Of a stretch of 64,000 nt of DNA, positions 10,741-21,338 are shown piece by piece. The DNA lies in the NCBI RefSeq assembly GCF_014633365.1, contig NC_068348.1:15084311-15148310 (forward strand), written 5' to 3'. Numbering within the stretch: the stretch's first letter is position 1; every line of letters starts with the position of its first letter. Under the pieces are notes generated by a model. The model saw nothing but the letters and a program-made list of their open reading frames with translations. It had not been told where the DNA came from and did no database searches. The position numbers were made by a program, and so were the translations under genes. Origin of the DNA: Diospyros lotus (lineage: Eukaryota > Streptophyta > Magnoliopsida > Ericales > Ebenaceae).

Positions 10741-12836
10741 TGCACGGTTAATTTTGTAAAATTTTATTAAAATTATACCCTTATTTTGGTCTCAAAATTG
10801 GGTTTAATGGAATATTTTGTAATCATATATGCAGGTTTAGAGGAAAATAAAATTTAAAGAGAAATTGGGGATGAATTGGAAATTTTAGAAAAAAAATATT
10901 AAAATAGAAAAAAAAGAATACTCCCCCTTTAATTTTTAATAAAAATTAAATCTGCAATATATATAAACATAATACATATTTATATAATACATAGACATAT
11001 GCGTGCATGCTATAAAGATATATATATATATACATATATAACTTAATATATTTACATGGGATGCAACAGTACGTGGACTTGAGGCTCAAATCAATGGAAA
11101 GTCCAGCAATTGAAAGAGCCCCCATTCTTCATTTTCTGCACCAAAATAAGGGGGCGGAGCAGCAGCACAGCAAGAAGGCGTCGCACAGCTGGGAGAAGAC
11201 GGACACAGTGCGCTGGAGAAGAGCTTCGCATAGCTGGGAGGTCTTTTAAATTACGCACAGTAACAGCGATTAGATTTTTTTTTTTTTTCAGTTTTAAGAT
11301 TGTTGTTCTTTAGTTTTTATTATTAGCTGCTGTATTAAGATTTATGCTCTTTTTAATCAAAATTATGATACGGCTCAGCAACTTTATTACTGTCTCTTTT
11401 TATTTTTTTGTTTTTATTTACATACTGTTATAAATTTCTGTATTAGATTTACATTAATACTTTACATTCTGTTTTGTCTTTATTTCTGATGTTTTTAATT
11501 TCTGTTATCTACTATATGCTATTATTAAAATCTGTTGATGCTTACCATTTTAATTTATCGTAATTAGTTTTAATTCTTTAAATTCTGCCTTTTAATTTCT
11601 GTAATTTAATTTTAGTATTTAAATTTAAGCATTTTAATTTCTTGTTATTTAATTTCTGTCAATTAATTTTTAAATAAAGGCGTGTGACTATGTAAGTCTT
11701 GGACCAAGTCAAGAACAGTGTCTGATATCATGAATAACCCAAGCAAGCCAAACTTCATTGCTTAGTTGAGATTTTTGAAATTAGATTAAGAATTTTTGCC
11801 AAAACATTTAATTTGAATTGTCATACATGCCTAAATTGAAAATACTGTCATACCATAGTCAAGTCTAAGTGAAAATACAATGTCCGATGATACTATGATT
11901 TTATGCTTGCTTGGGGAATGAATGGATCAAAACTGAAATTGTCTTATCCCAAGGCATTTTATTTTCAATGTTAATTCACTGTCTCAATTTTCCTCATATC
12001 ACACCACACTACTTCACAATTTACTTTCATGCATTGTCTTTACTTTTCTTTTAAGAGGCGTTTGGTACAAGAGAAATTTTAAGATTTTTAGGAATGTTTG
12101 GTTGGGAATCTATATTCCCATGTTTGGTATAATTTTTTTATAAAAAGAATTTTGAGAAATAGTATTATTGGGAATTATTTTTAAGTAACTTTCTCACAAA
12201 AAGATTTCTGGGGGGTTGAGAATCCAAGTTTTCCATGAACTTAGAAATGTTTTTAACAAAGAAAAAGACTAAAATATCATTTATCCTTTTATAACACCAT
12301 ACAAATATATTATATATTTATATTAAATATTATATATATGTATATATATTTATATTATTTATTATAAAATATTATATATATACACACACACATATATATA
12401 CATGATGTATAAAAAATAACATTTTTTTGACTTTCTAAAGATGTTGTGGGTCCTAATATTTTATACAGTAGAAGGAGTTTATCATTTTTAAACAAAAATT
12501 CAAATAAGGGTAATTTTAAAAAAAGAACATAAAGTTCCAAGAATGTTGCATTTAAACCAATATTGTTGAAAATGTTTAAAACTAACCAAATATAGAATTG
12601 CACAAATCCTAGTAATCAAAGATTTCCAAGAACATTCTCAAGAATTGTGAATCCCAGAAATTTAAAAACTTCTCTCGTACCAAACGCCCCCTTAATAATT
12701 GACTTCTCTGTGGATATGACCTGAACTTACCAATTTTAAATTATGTACTACATAAACCTCGTACGCTGGCGAGTGTGACCCCCTTGTGTGTGTGTCTTTA
12801 AGGTAATTAATTTTATGCAAGGGTAGGAGTCAAACA
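10741..12836 (+). mobile_element. Tat/Athila-like LTR, 5' copy (contains a MITE)
   Basis: The LTR runs from TGCACGGTTAATTTTG to GGAGTCAAACA and is followed at once by a tRNA-Asp-like primer site and a gag remnant. Two other copies of its sequence occur: 19014-20496 (same strand, left-truncated) and 51947-56666 (reverse, with insertions). Without the 637-bp MITE at 12055-12691 and its duplicated TTAA it is about 1455 bp. Shared start and end points with the reverse copy support both boundaries. Confidence 0.75.
12055..12691. mobile_element. MITE with TTAA target duplication
   Basis: Inverted ends share GGCGTTTGGTAC (left GAGGCGTTTGGTAC, right reversed GGGGGCGTTTGGTAC). The element is flanked by TTAA at 12051-12054 and 12692-12695. 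The related LTR near 20345-20370 keeps the empty site, reading straight from the TTACTTTTCTT side into AATAATTGAC. That directly confirms the 3-4-bp duplication (TTA or TTAA). No transposase is encoded. Confidence 0.85.
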
Positions 12837-12840
12837 GAAT

Positions 12841-12860
12841 TTTAGCGCCGTTGTCGGGGA
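12841..12860 (+). promoter_or_regulatory. Primer-binding site, tRNA-Asp-like
   Basis: TTTAGCGCCGTTGTCGGGGA differs at two positions from TTTGGCGCCGTTGCCGGGGA, the primer site of plant Tat/Athila gypsy elements (complementary to the 3' end of tRNA-Asp or a close relative). It starts 4 bp after the LTR end. Confidence 0.75.
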
Positions 12861-13010
12861 AGTCATTAAGAAAATAAACCAATGTGAAAAAAAAAATATT
12901 ATTGTGTTGTTAATATATGAGACTAAGGTTAGGTAGGATTCTTGAGCATCCACTTGATTTCATCTATCATTAAATATCTATCTACCTTTGAATTTTCACT
13001 GCCATATTAA

Positions 13011-13961
13011 TTGATGTGTCATTATTCTGATTACATGTCTGTATGGGAAAATGTCTATGATTATAACGATCTCAATGTGCAAAACAAGTCTAGACCACTT
13101 AAGGACTACTTGTGCTCTCCCGAGCAACCAATTCCATCCTACACTACACCTGCGGTTAGTCACCATGATTTTAATTTCAACCCTTGTGCTAGTCAGTCTT
13201 CACTTATAGATTCCTTTGAAAATCACGGCCATTCCCATCAGGATCTCAAAGAGGATGATGATCATAGTGCAAGGTTGGAATATTTAACTCAGAAGGTGGA
13301 GTTGCTAGAAACACGAAACATTCAAAATTTTAATGAGATAGAGGTTAGATGTTTGGTGTGTGAGTCGTCAAGTCATAAAACAGATTTTTGTCCTAAAATA
13401 CCTATTTTGAAGAAAATTGTGAATAGGAAAATTTTTTATTTTTATCCACACCATATCTAGGATAGGCTCCATTCTTTTCAGAGTCAAGGAGATGATCCTT
13501 ATTTTTCGGGTTACGATCCAAATTTTTACACTTATCCCAGCTTATATGATGATTTGAATTCCTATTGGAGCAATGATTCTACATTTCAATTTTATGAACC
13601 TTTTCCTCCACCATCTCATCAATTTGAATTAGAGCAAAGGTTTACATCTAATGTTTATCAGTCTCCGTATGAGAAATCTTTAGAGGATACCCTTCAAGAG
13701 TTTATGTAAGGTCAAAAAGTTTTAAATAAGCAAATGGCCGAATTTCAAGAACAAACCACTAGGGCCATAGGTGACATTTTAGAACAATTGACCAAGGTTA
13801 CACAAACCTTGAGCGTGAGCAAGCTTGGTGAGTTTCCAACCCAACCCAATCAAAATTCTGTAGGTCAATGTCTTAGGGAGGAACTTTCGTCCAGTGATAC
13901 CATAGGTCATAACCTGGTCCAACCTATACCCGACCCTAAGAGTGATGAACTATTTGTGTAA
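13011..13961 (+). pseudogene. Tat/Athila-like gag (broken)
   Basis: One reading frame continues from 13011 to the break at 13957, interrupted by two stops (near 13458 and 13707). It holds a CX2CX4HX4C zinc knuckle, CLVCESSSHKTDFC (near 13357). Downstream is the segment FQEQTTRAIGDILEQL..FPTQPNQN, similar in layout to Tat/Athila Gag proteins. Gag would form the virus-like particle. The coding region is cut off at 13957, where TGTAAGGCCC begins a different sequence; the last few codons of the open frame already belong to that insertion. No pol follows. Confidence 0.7.
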
Positions 13962-15100
13962 GGCCCGCTTCCGAATATTCTCGCTTAGCATAGGATACTC
14001 GAAAAAAGGTCATTACAGAGATGATATAGAACAAAACTGAACTCTAATAACAACTCACTTCATTTCTAGCAGCGAAAATTTAAATAAGATTTAATTACAT
14101 TTTTAATATCTCATGACTCTAGACCCGATGGCTATACAAAATAATAAAAGGCTCAATGCCAATAAACAACACAAATCCTTATCACTAATAACCTCACCAA
14201 ATCACTAGCTAGGATCTTTGAAGTTAGGATGCGTCTTTGTACACCACTATCCCTGGGTTGTAGTCCTACTAGACTCGCCCCCAATGACATTTTTTCCTTC
14301 ACCTAGAATGACAAGGAAGATCAAGTGAGCCACAAGACTCAACAAGTTCGAGAAACAATTAACAATATATAGGATTCAAGAACACGATGACACCAAGAAG
14401 AGTAATCAATGACTCGACAATTATATACAAGATTCACAATTCATGAATTTATCGATTCAACTTAATATATTATGTCACCATGTATCATTATGCAAATGTG
14501 CATAAAATTTCTATATCATTATCAATTCTCACAGGCTCGCAAGCCATCAATCAATACATACATGAGTGCATCATTCCATTATGAATATAAATCTCCCCGG
14601 CTCTCAAGCCATGAATCAATTGCATGCAAAAATGCATAATTTCAATAAAACCTTACAATAAATATGGAGCCAACCTGCTGAGCTATGGCTATCTCGTCCC
14701 GCGCCAGGTGCTCTAGGAGTACCCTTTCCCTCCGCGCAAAATAATAGGTGCGTAAGAATATATATATATGTAACATATACATGTATGCATTTGCCAACCA
14801 CATGCACTTAAATTCTTATTCCTCCATATTCATACTTACAACACCATCTACCCATACCGGGTATTTTACCATCATCAGATAATTCAACATATCTTACTTC
14901 ATAACATTTACCACGTTCAAGATGCAAATTATAACACAAAGATAATTTTGGGAGATACTATTTAAGGTTAAAGTTTGATTCAACATTTGAGAAGTATTAT
15001 AGGTTTAATATGCTATTTTTTCCATCTTATAATTTCCTTGAGTTCATTTAACTGGTGCCAGTATACAATTACTTACATTCATGCTCATAGCTCAATCATA
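13957..15100 (-). mobile_element. LTR-like fragment, reverse orientation (right end unclear)
   Basis: It begins abruptly with TGTAAGGCCCGC inside the gag remnant, the form expected for the end of a reversed gypsy LTR (compare TGTCACGACTC at 39206 and TGTAACGACTC at 58716). It also contains GTGAGCCACAAGACTCA (near 14325), the block shared by the gypsy LTRs of this window. I could not find a matching right end or a target duplication, so the extent is approximate. Confidence 0.45.
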
Positions 15101-15141
15101 AGAAAGAATGGCAACCCAAAAAGAATTTCATATTTTCTACA

Positions 15142-15390
15142 GGCTGAACACTGAAAATTCTTTAGCCATCTGATATATATTGAGATTATGCTGAACACTG
15201 AAAATTCTTCTATCAATTGTTGCCTTGAATTAAAATTGCTCTCACTTGCTACACATTTTCTACAAGCTGTCTTTGTTTATATTGACTATTGCTAATTAGT
15301 TGGTTAAAATAAAATGAATGGTTGTGATGGTATAATGTTCTCTTAAGACATTAGCCAATGGGGGTAATGGTATAATGTCCTATCACTAGT
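15142..15390. repeat. Short direct repeat; otherwise nothing recognised
   Basis: GCTGAACACTGAAAATTCTT occurs at 15142 and again at 15190, 48 bp apart. Two related TGGTATAATGT phrases lie near 15328 and 15368. No coding or transposon structure was recognised in this stretch. Confidence 0.5.
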
Positions 15391-15865
15391 TGCATTTGTC
15401 TCAAATTAGCATGATCCTTCAAAAGGGGGTATATGGCACTATTTTGGCTAGTAACAATATATGGGCATTAGAAGACTGGGCCCTTACATTCGAGGCACAA
15501 CATGAAATAAAAGACAATAGAATAACTAAAAAATTGCATTTTAGTATAAAAGGAAAATTCAGATGGCAAAAAACATGATCGGTAGTCGCAAAGCAACTTA
15601 GTTGCATTCATTTCGTCAATCTACCTCAAAAGCATATATTATGGGCTGAAACCGGAATCTGTACGCGAATTCTATGCCCATTTATTTGAAAATGCATAAT
15701 CAAACATTTTTAGATACGCTAACGCTGTTTCAACTTCATCCGTAACCCAGCCCTCATCCCTCATCATATTCCATCTCACATATTTGCATCATGTCTTTCT
15801 TGAGTTCTTCAACCAATTTTTACTTTCATGTGGTCAACAAATCATCAACCTAAAATGCAACAAAA
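15390..15865 (-). pseudogene. Degenerate Copia RT/RNase H relic
   Basis: On the minus strand the frame reads VDDLLTT, two stops, then KLVEELKKDMMQICEM (15770-15850). This is the active-site and following block of Copia-type RT. Further downstream on the same strand, at 15575-15640, weak matches to the Copia RNase H end (LRxIDEMNATKLLCD, then RSC) are visible after frameshifts. It is heavily decayed and has no LTRs nearby, so it is much older than the other Copia pieces. Confidence 0.5.
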
Positions 15866-16062
15866 ATAGCATTCTCAATATTTCCATGCCTAACATAAAA
15901 GGCTGCCTTAATTTTGCATTTTCCTGAAATCATATCCACTATAGTAATTGAATTTACAAGCGAAAAGAAAGACCAAAGGTTTGGTCAATTTGACTATACT
16001 AAGCTCTTGGAGCTTCCTTTAACCAAGGCAATCCTTCAAACAGTAGCTTCAATCACAAATCC

Positions 16063-17765
16063 TTGATTGTTCAAACACAAACAGTAGCCTCTGAGGGAAG
16101 CTCCAAGGGAAGCTCTTGGAGCTTCCCTCAGAGGCTGTCCTCAGAAGTTTCCAAGGTGCATTCTTTCATATTTGCCCCGTTGTTCTTACCATCTTGCCCA
16201 TTACTATTCAGTACCATTGCATTTTCATCTAAGCTGATGAAAATTACTTCTTTGTGCCCTTTTGCAGCATGCTCTCTACTTGGTTTATCTTGGACTTATT
16301 GTGTTTGTATCAGCATGGATGGGTAAGCAAATGCGCTTCACAATCATTAGGCTGCCATACCTTAAGAATGACCATTTGATCTATATTTCTTGGTGATTTA
16401 ACTATTACCACGTTTTGGTGCCATTGCACATTTAGGTGTTGCGTTCTAGATGCAGACTGGAGAAAGGCAAACTGCCCGCTTGCGATTGAAGTACCTGCAA
16501 TCAGTACTAAAAAAGGATATTAGTTTCTTTGATACAGACGCCAGGGACAAAAATTTGATCTTTCACATATCAAGTGATGCAATATTGGTTCAGGATGCCA
16601 TTAGTGAGAAGGTATATGGGAAAAAACGCAAGGAAGCTATGCCTGATATTTCACTGTTACTATTTTAACCAGAGTACTTATAGCATACTCTTCATTATTT
16701 TTTGGACCTCTATCTAGATCCAGATAGGCCACGGTTTGCGTTATCTCTCCCAATTTGTTGTTGGGTTTGCGGTAGGATTTTCTTCGATATGGCGGTTTAC
16801 ACTTCTCACCTTGGCTGTTGTTCCATTGATAGTTGTTGCAGGAGGCACTTATATTGTTATCATGTGTAGTTTATCAGAAAAAGGTGAGGCTACTTATGCT
16901 GAAGTGGGGAAGGTCGTAGAAGAGGTAAAAATACATGCCTTTCACCTTGGTTCAGCAGCTTCTACAAATTTAAAGAGTTAAGATTTGATACCCATCCTAC
17001 AAACTTGAAATTAATTCTGATAACAAGGAAAGTTTCTTCTTATACCATTCCAGTTGCATACTCTCAGTTGCAGTTAATTACTGTAATACTATTTGTTTTT
17101 GCCTATAGGATTAAGGGATTTTGTTGCTTCTACAACAATAATCACAAGCCTTCATCATACTGCGTGGTCTCAGCAACATGAATTCAAAAAAACAGTTTTT
17201 CACTGAGACTGTGCAGCACTAAATTGAATTATGTATTCACTAACATAATGCATATAACAATCTAAAGTGAGAGATAAACCAAGAACATACATCTAAAATG
17301 GTATCGAGATGTCCATGCAAACTGCTAATTTTCTTTTGTTTTGACTAGGTTATTTCACAGATTTGTATTGTTTACTTGTTTGTGGGAGAGGACCGGGCAA
17401 TTGAAACATACTCAAGGTCACTTAGCACTTAATATGGGAAAGAAGAGTGGTTTTGTTGAAGGAGTTTGTGTTGGCTTTACCCATGCATTGTTGTTCTGTG
17501 ACTGGGCATTACTCCTCTGGTATGCAGGGATACTTGTTCGGCATCATGACACTAATGGTGGCAAAGCGTTCACTACAATAATTAATGTCATCTTCAGTGG
17601 ATTGTGAGTTGAAAACAACTTACTTCTAGTTTGATTACCTCTTCTCTTTTCTTGCTCTTTGTTACCCTAACAAAGAACAGATTCTTTGTTCTGCAATGCT
17701 CTCAGGCAAGCTGCTCCTGGTTTGGCTACCATAGCTAAAGGTCGTGCTGCGGCTGCAAATATCAG
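16063..17765 (+). pseudogene. ABCB-type (P-glycoprotein) transporter pseudogene fragment
   Basis: Exon pieces with plant GT-AG introns encode part of the first transmembrane domain of an ABCB transporter, most like the plant ABCB13/14 group: ..16155 (PQRLSSEVSK), 16268-16322 (HALYLVYLGLIVFVSAWM), 16436-16611 (TGERQTARLRLKYLQ, FFDT), 16724-16924 (LRYLSQF, LTLLTLAVVPL), 17349-17603 (LLFCDWALLLWYAGIL, GGKAFTTIINVIFSG) and 17697-17765 (QAAPGLATIAKGRAAAANI). Damage includes TGG to TAG at 16447-16449, a frameshift with stop after the SRSLST segment (near 17430), a lost acceptor before 17697 (GCAA for GCAG) and a one-base loss near 16126. No nucleotide-binding domain is present. Intact relatives export substrates such as auxin or organic acids across the plasma membrane. 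Confidence 0.88.
16088..16134. repeat. 20-bp perfect inverted repeat in ABCB exon
   Basis: 16088-16107 and 16115-16134 are perfect reverse complements separated by 7 bp. The right arm is the exon sequence that encodes the SLGAS-PQR region. The left arm is an inverted extra copy of it. A third related stretch, AAGCTCTTGGAGCTTCC, lies upstream near 16001. This looks like a local templated inverted duplication. Confidence 0.85.
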
Positions 17766-18539
17766 AAGATGCCATCTCTTCTAAAATGTTGGATTCAATT
17801 CAACAAATTCTCTGTCAATCAATCTGTTTGCTTTTGATTATTATTATTAATAATTAATATTGATGGATGGTAATGGTATATCTCATTCATGTCCTGAAAC
17901 TGAAAGATCAACTTGACTTCTGTAAGTATTATTATATTGGTTGTGAACAAAATTGCTTGAAAAATGAATTGATGATGTAATCAAATATATATGAAGTTGA
18001 TCACAGGGGCACTAGGCATTATAAGTTGTTAAATATTAGCTTTTGAATTGAAGTCTATTTTGTTTTTGCTTTTATATTTGATTACATTATGACTTATGAG
18101 ATTTATGTTTAGATCATCATACAATGCTAGAAAATAATGAGTAATATGATTTTGTTTCTTTGCAATTTGTAGGTATTTGAAGATACAAGTCGAGCAGGAA
18201 ACTCTTGGTATTAATTGTGAATAATACGTGGATTCTAACCATACTTGTAATATTTTTTTGATTTTTATTATAAGGAGAGATTAAAATAATATGAAACTCA
18301 TAGTTTTTTTTTTTTTCTCATTTTTTTATGATTGAGGATATAGAAGCTCTTATGATGATTGCAATCAATATATAATGAATGTTAATGATCGTTTTTTGTA
18401 TATATCTTGTTTTCTACTAAATTAATGTGATGACATTTTTATTATTAGTATCTCTTTGGCACTCTTGCTAAAATTAATAGGTACAAAATAAATTCTTTAA
18501 AATAATAAAAATAATCATTAGAATTGTAATAATAATAAT
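17766..18539. other. AT-rich DNA, no gene seen
   Basis: No further ABCB exon or other coding similarity was recognised. A possible acceptor (TTTGTAG) occurs near 18172, but the short open stretch after it matches nothing I know. This may be the interior of the CACTA-like element that ends at 19013. Confidence 0.45.
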
Positions 18540-19013
18540 AATGACAGATAAATATATATATAATGACGAAAATATTGATCATTGATATTATTTTTAGTGA
18601 TTGGTAAATATAGCTATAACAACGGGACTATTCATCGTTGATACTATGTTTAGTGACAGGTAAATATTGCAATAACGACGGGAATATCCATCGTTGATAT
18701 TATATTTAGTGACCAGTAAATATTACAATAACGATAGGAGTATCTATCGTTATATATTATTATCAATGATCACACACATTGTTATAGCGATGGGAATATT
18801 TGTTGTTATTATGAGTTTTAACGACGGAACTTATGTCCCTCACTACTTATATTAATGACGGTACTTTTTTTTCATCGTTAATACTTTTAACGGTGGAAGC
18901 TTTAACGAAGAGTGACGACGGGATTTTTCCCGTCATTAAAACTCTTTAACGAAAGGAAATTGACTTTTAACGACCATTTTTCTCCTCGTTAAAACTTTTT
19001 TTTTTTGGTAGTG
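18540..19013. mobile_element. CACTA element end with subterminal repeats
   Basis: The right terminus reads TTTTTTGGTAGTG at 19013, i.e. CACTACCAAAAAA on the other strand, a standard plant CACTA end. The preceding 450 bp hold many direct and inverted copies of an AACGACGGGA-like motif (near 18615, 18675, 18735, 18820, 18915), as expected for transposase-binding subterminal repeats. The matching left end was not found in the window, so it may be deleted. Confidence 0.7.
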
Positions 19014-20496
19014 AAAATAAGGGGGCAGAGCAGCGGCACAGCAAGAAGGCGTCGCACAGCTGGGAGAAGACGGACACAATGCGCTGGAGAAGAGCGTCGC
19101 ACAGCTGGGAGGTCTTTTAAATTACGCACAGTAACAGCGATTAGATTTATTTTTTTTCAGCTTTAAGATTGTTGTTCTTTAGTTTTTATTATTGGCTGCT
19201 GTATTAAGATTTAGGCTCTTTTTAATCAAAATTATGATACGGCTCAGCAACTTTATTACTGTCTCTTTTTATTTTTTTTTGTTTTTATTTACATACTGTT
19301 ATAAATTTCTGTATTAGATTTACATTAATACTTTACATTCTGTTTTGTCTTTATTTCTGATGTTTTTAATTTCTGTTATCTACTATTTGTTATTAAATTC
19401 TGTTGATGCTTACCATTTTAATTTATCGTAATTAATTTTTGTTTTTTAAATTCTGCCTTTTAATTTCTGCAATTTAATTTTAGTATTTAAACTTTAACAT
19501 TTTAATTTCTGTAACTTTAATTTATTGTTATTTAATTTCTATCAATTAATTTTTAAACGAAGACGGGTGGCTAAATAAGTTTTGGGCAAAGCAAGAACAG
19601 CGTTCAATGCCATGAATAACCCAAGCAAGCCGAACTCCTTGCTTAGTTGAGATTTTTGAAATTAGATTAAGAATTTTTACCAAAACATTTAGATTTGGAT
19701 TGGGGTACATGCTTAACTCGGAGCTTTCATGCCAAGTATGTGAGTTGCCTAAATTGAAAATACCATCGTACCATTGCCAAGTCTAAGTGTAATATATTTG
19801 CATTTCGGTTTATGATGATTGCTTAAGTTAGATCTTCTCATGCCATGTATGGAAGATGTTAGAAATAAAACCATCATCATCCAAAAGTATAATCAATAGT
19901 AAATTTTTTGTAGCCCGCATGGGCAGCTCAGCTGGTCATAGCTGGGGGCACAAAGTGCCTCCAAGGTGAAGTTTGGGATAAGGACCAAGGATCGAGTCTT
20001 GCCAGCGGCAGTGTGGGAGCAATCTCTCAAAATGAGGGGGGCTCCTTGTGCGTAGTGAGCACTGGTCTAGCCACTGTGCCGACTGAGTTACCATAATTAA
20101 CCCCCTCACATTCTGTCGGGCCGGGTGTGGGGGTGAGAGATTCACCTTTTGGGACAATAGTAAATTTTTGTAATCTAATTTTCAAATCCGATGATACTAT
20201 GATTTTATGCTTGATTGGAGAATGAATGGATCGACACTGAAATTGTCTTGTCCCAAAACGTTTTATTTTCAGTGTTAATTCATTGTCTCAATTTTCCCCA
20301 TATCACACTGTACTTCACAATTTACTTTAATGCGTCGTCTTTACTTTTCTTTTAATAATTGACTTCTTTGTAGATATGACATGAACTTACTAGTTTTAAA
20401 TTCTGTATTACATAAACCTCATACGCTGGCGAGTGTGACCCCTTTATGTGTCTATCTTTAAGGTAATTAATTTTATTCAAAGGTAGGAGTCGAACA
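19014..20496 (+). mobile_element. Tat/Athila-like LTR, second copy (left-truncated)
   Basis: From AAAATAAGGGGGC at 19014 it matches the LTR at 11140-12836 base by base over long stretches, including CGCACAGCTGGGAG. It ends at GGAGTCGAACA (20496). The first ~400 bp of the LTR are missing, and the CACTA terminus abuts the break. It lacks the MITE present in the first copy and instead carries a SINE at 19913-20154. No primer site follows, so it is a solo or 3' LTR. Confidence 0.78.
19913..20154 (+). mobile_element. tRNA-derived SINE with target duplication
   Basis: The 5' half has RNA polymerase III promoter-like boxes: TGGGCAGCTCAGCTGG (A-box-like, near 19920) and GGATCGAGTCTTGCC (B-box-like, near 19989). 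The element is flanked by an ~18-bp direct repeat CAATAGTAAATTTTT-GTA (19894-19912 and 20155-20172). The reverse LTR copy near 52275-52300 has a single version of this site, consistent with an unoccupied target. It has no coding capacity and depends on a LINE for movement. Confidence 0.8.
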
Positions 20497-20563
20497 ACAA
20501 CCCACCCTTTTGGATTTTGCCTTATATCCAACTGATACGTGCTCCGGAATTCTGATAGCAACT

Positions 20564-21338
20564 GATGTGAACCCGCAATCGAACGAAACCAAAGGAACCC
20601 ACGAAATATTGAAATGAACTCCAGAAAAGCCAAAATCGGATATAAGGCAAAGAATTCTTGATCTGTTGATTCACGAACCAAGAACCTAGATTATGTTAAA
20701 ATCTAGACCCGTTGATATGCGAATACAAAAACCAAGAATTGTGTTGTTGAACGCCACAAAGATTGCCCAGATCTTTGATAAGTTCAGGATTTGAACGCCA
20801 CAAAGAAATCACTCATTTGATAAGTTCGAAACTATATTCATTCAAGAACAAGATAGAAAAGAGAAATCTCTCAAATTCAATTCATAATCTCCTTTCCCTC
20901 TTTTTCACAATGGTAAAGCCTTTAAATAGGCCAAAATAATTAAATCCTAATTCTACTTGAAAACTAATAAAAATCCAAATCTTAGTCATAAACTAAATCC
21001 TAAATCTAATGGGTTTTATTTAGCCCACTCCAAATAGAAGTAGGAATAACAAAAGTAACCCAATCCAACTACAAGTTGGATTAATAAAACTAAGCTAATC
21101 CAAATCCAACTATAAGTTGGAATAATAAAACTAACTCAATCCTAAACTATATAGGAAATAAGTAAATATCTTGTTAAATAAGAATCCTAGTAAAAAAGGA
21201 ATTAGTATTCATCCAATTCCAACATGCTTGATTGGATTGATTGATTTGATTACATCATTGTTAGTTGGCCCTCCATGATTCTCATCATCTAACTTAAGGA
21301 AACAAAGTATACCGGCAGCTTTTAGGATCGAATAACAG
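20564..21338 (-). mobile_element. Possible LTR, reverse orientation
   Basis: On the minus strand the sequence runs from TGTTATTCGATCC to GATTGCGGGTTCACA. After three bases, GTTGCTATCAGAATTCC then resembles an initiator-Met primer site with mismatches. A TATA-like CCTATTTAAAGG (near 20928) lies inside. The internal side is truncated at 20497 by the neighbouring LTR, so the element cannot be classified. A 14-bp inverted repeat (TTTGCCTTATATCC, near 20515 and 20637) is also present. Confidence 0.35.

Noticed and set aside
10741..20496. One complete Tat/Athila element with LTRs 10741-12836 and 19014-20496
   Set aside because: Flanking 5-mers (AGAAG versus ACAAC/ACCCA) do not match, the second LTR lacks its front, and no pol lies between. 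They may be separate insertions.
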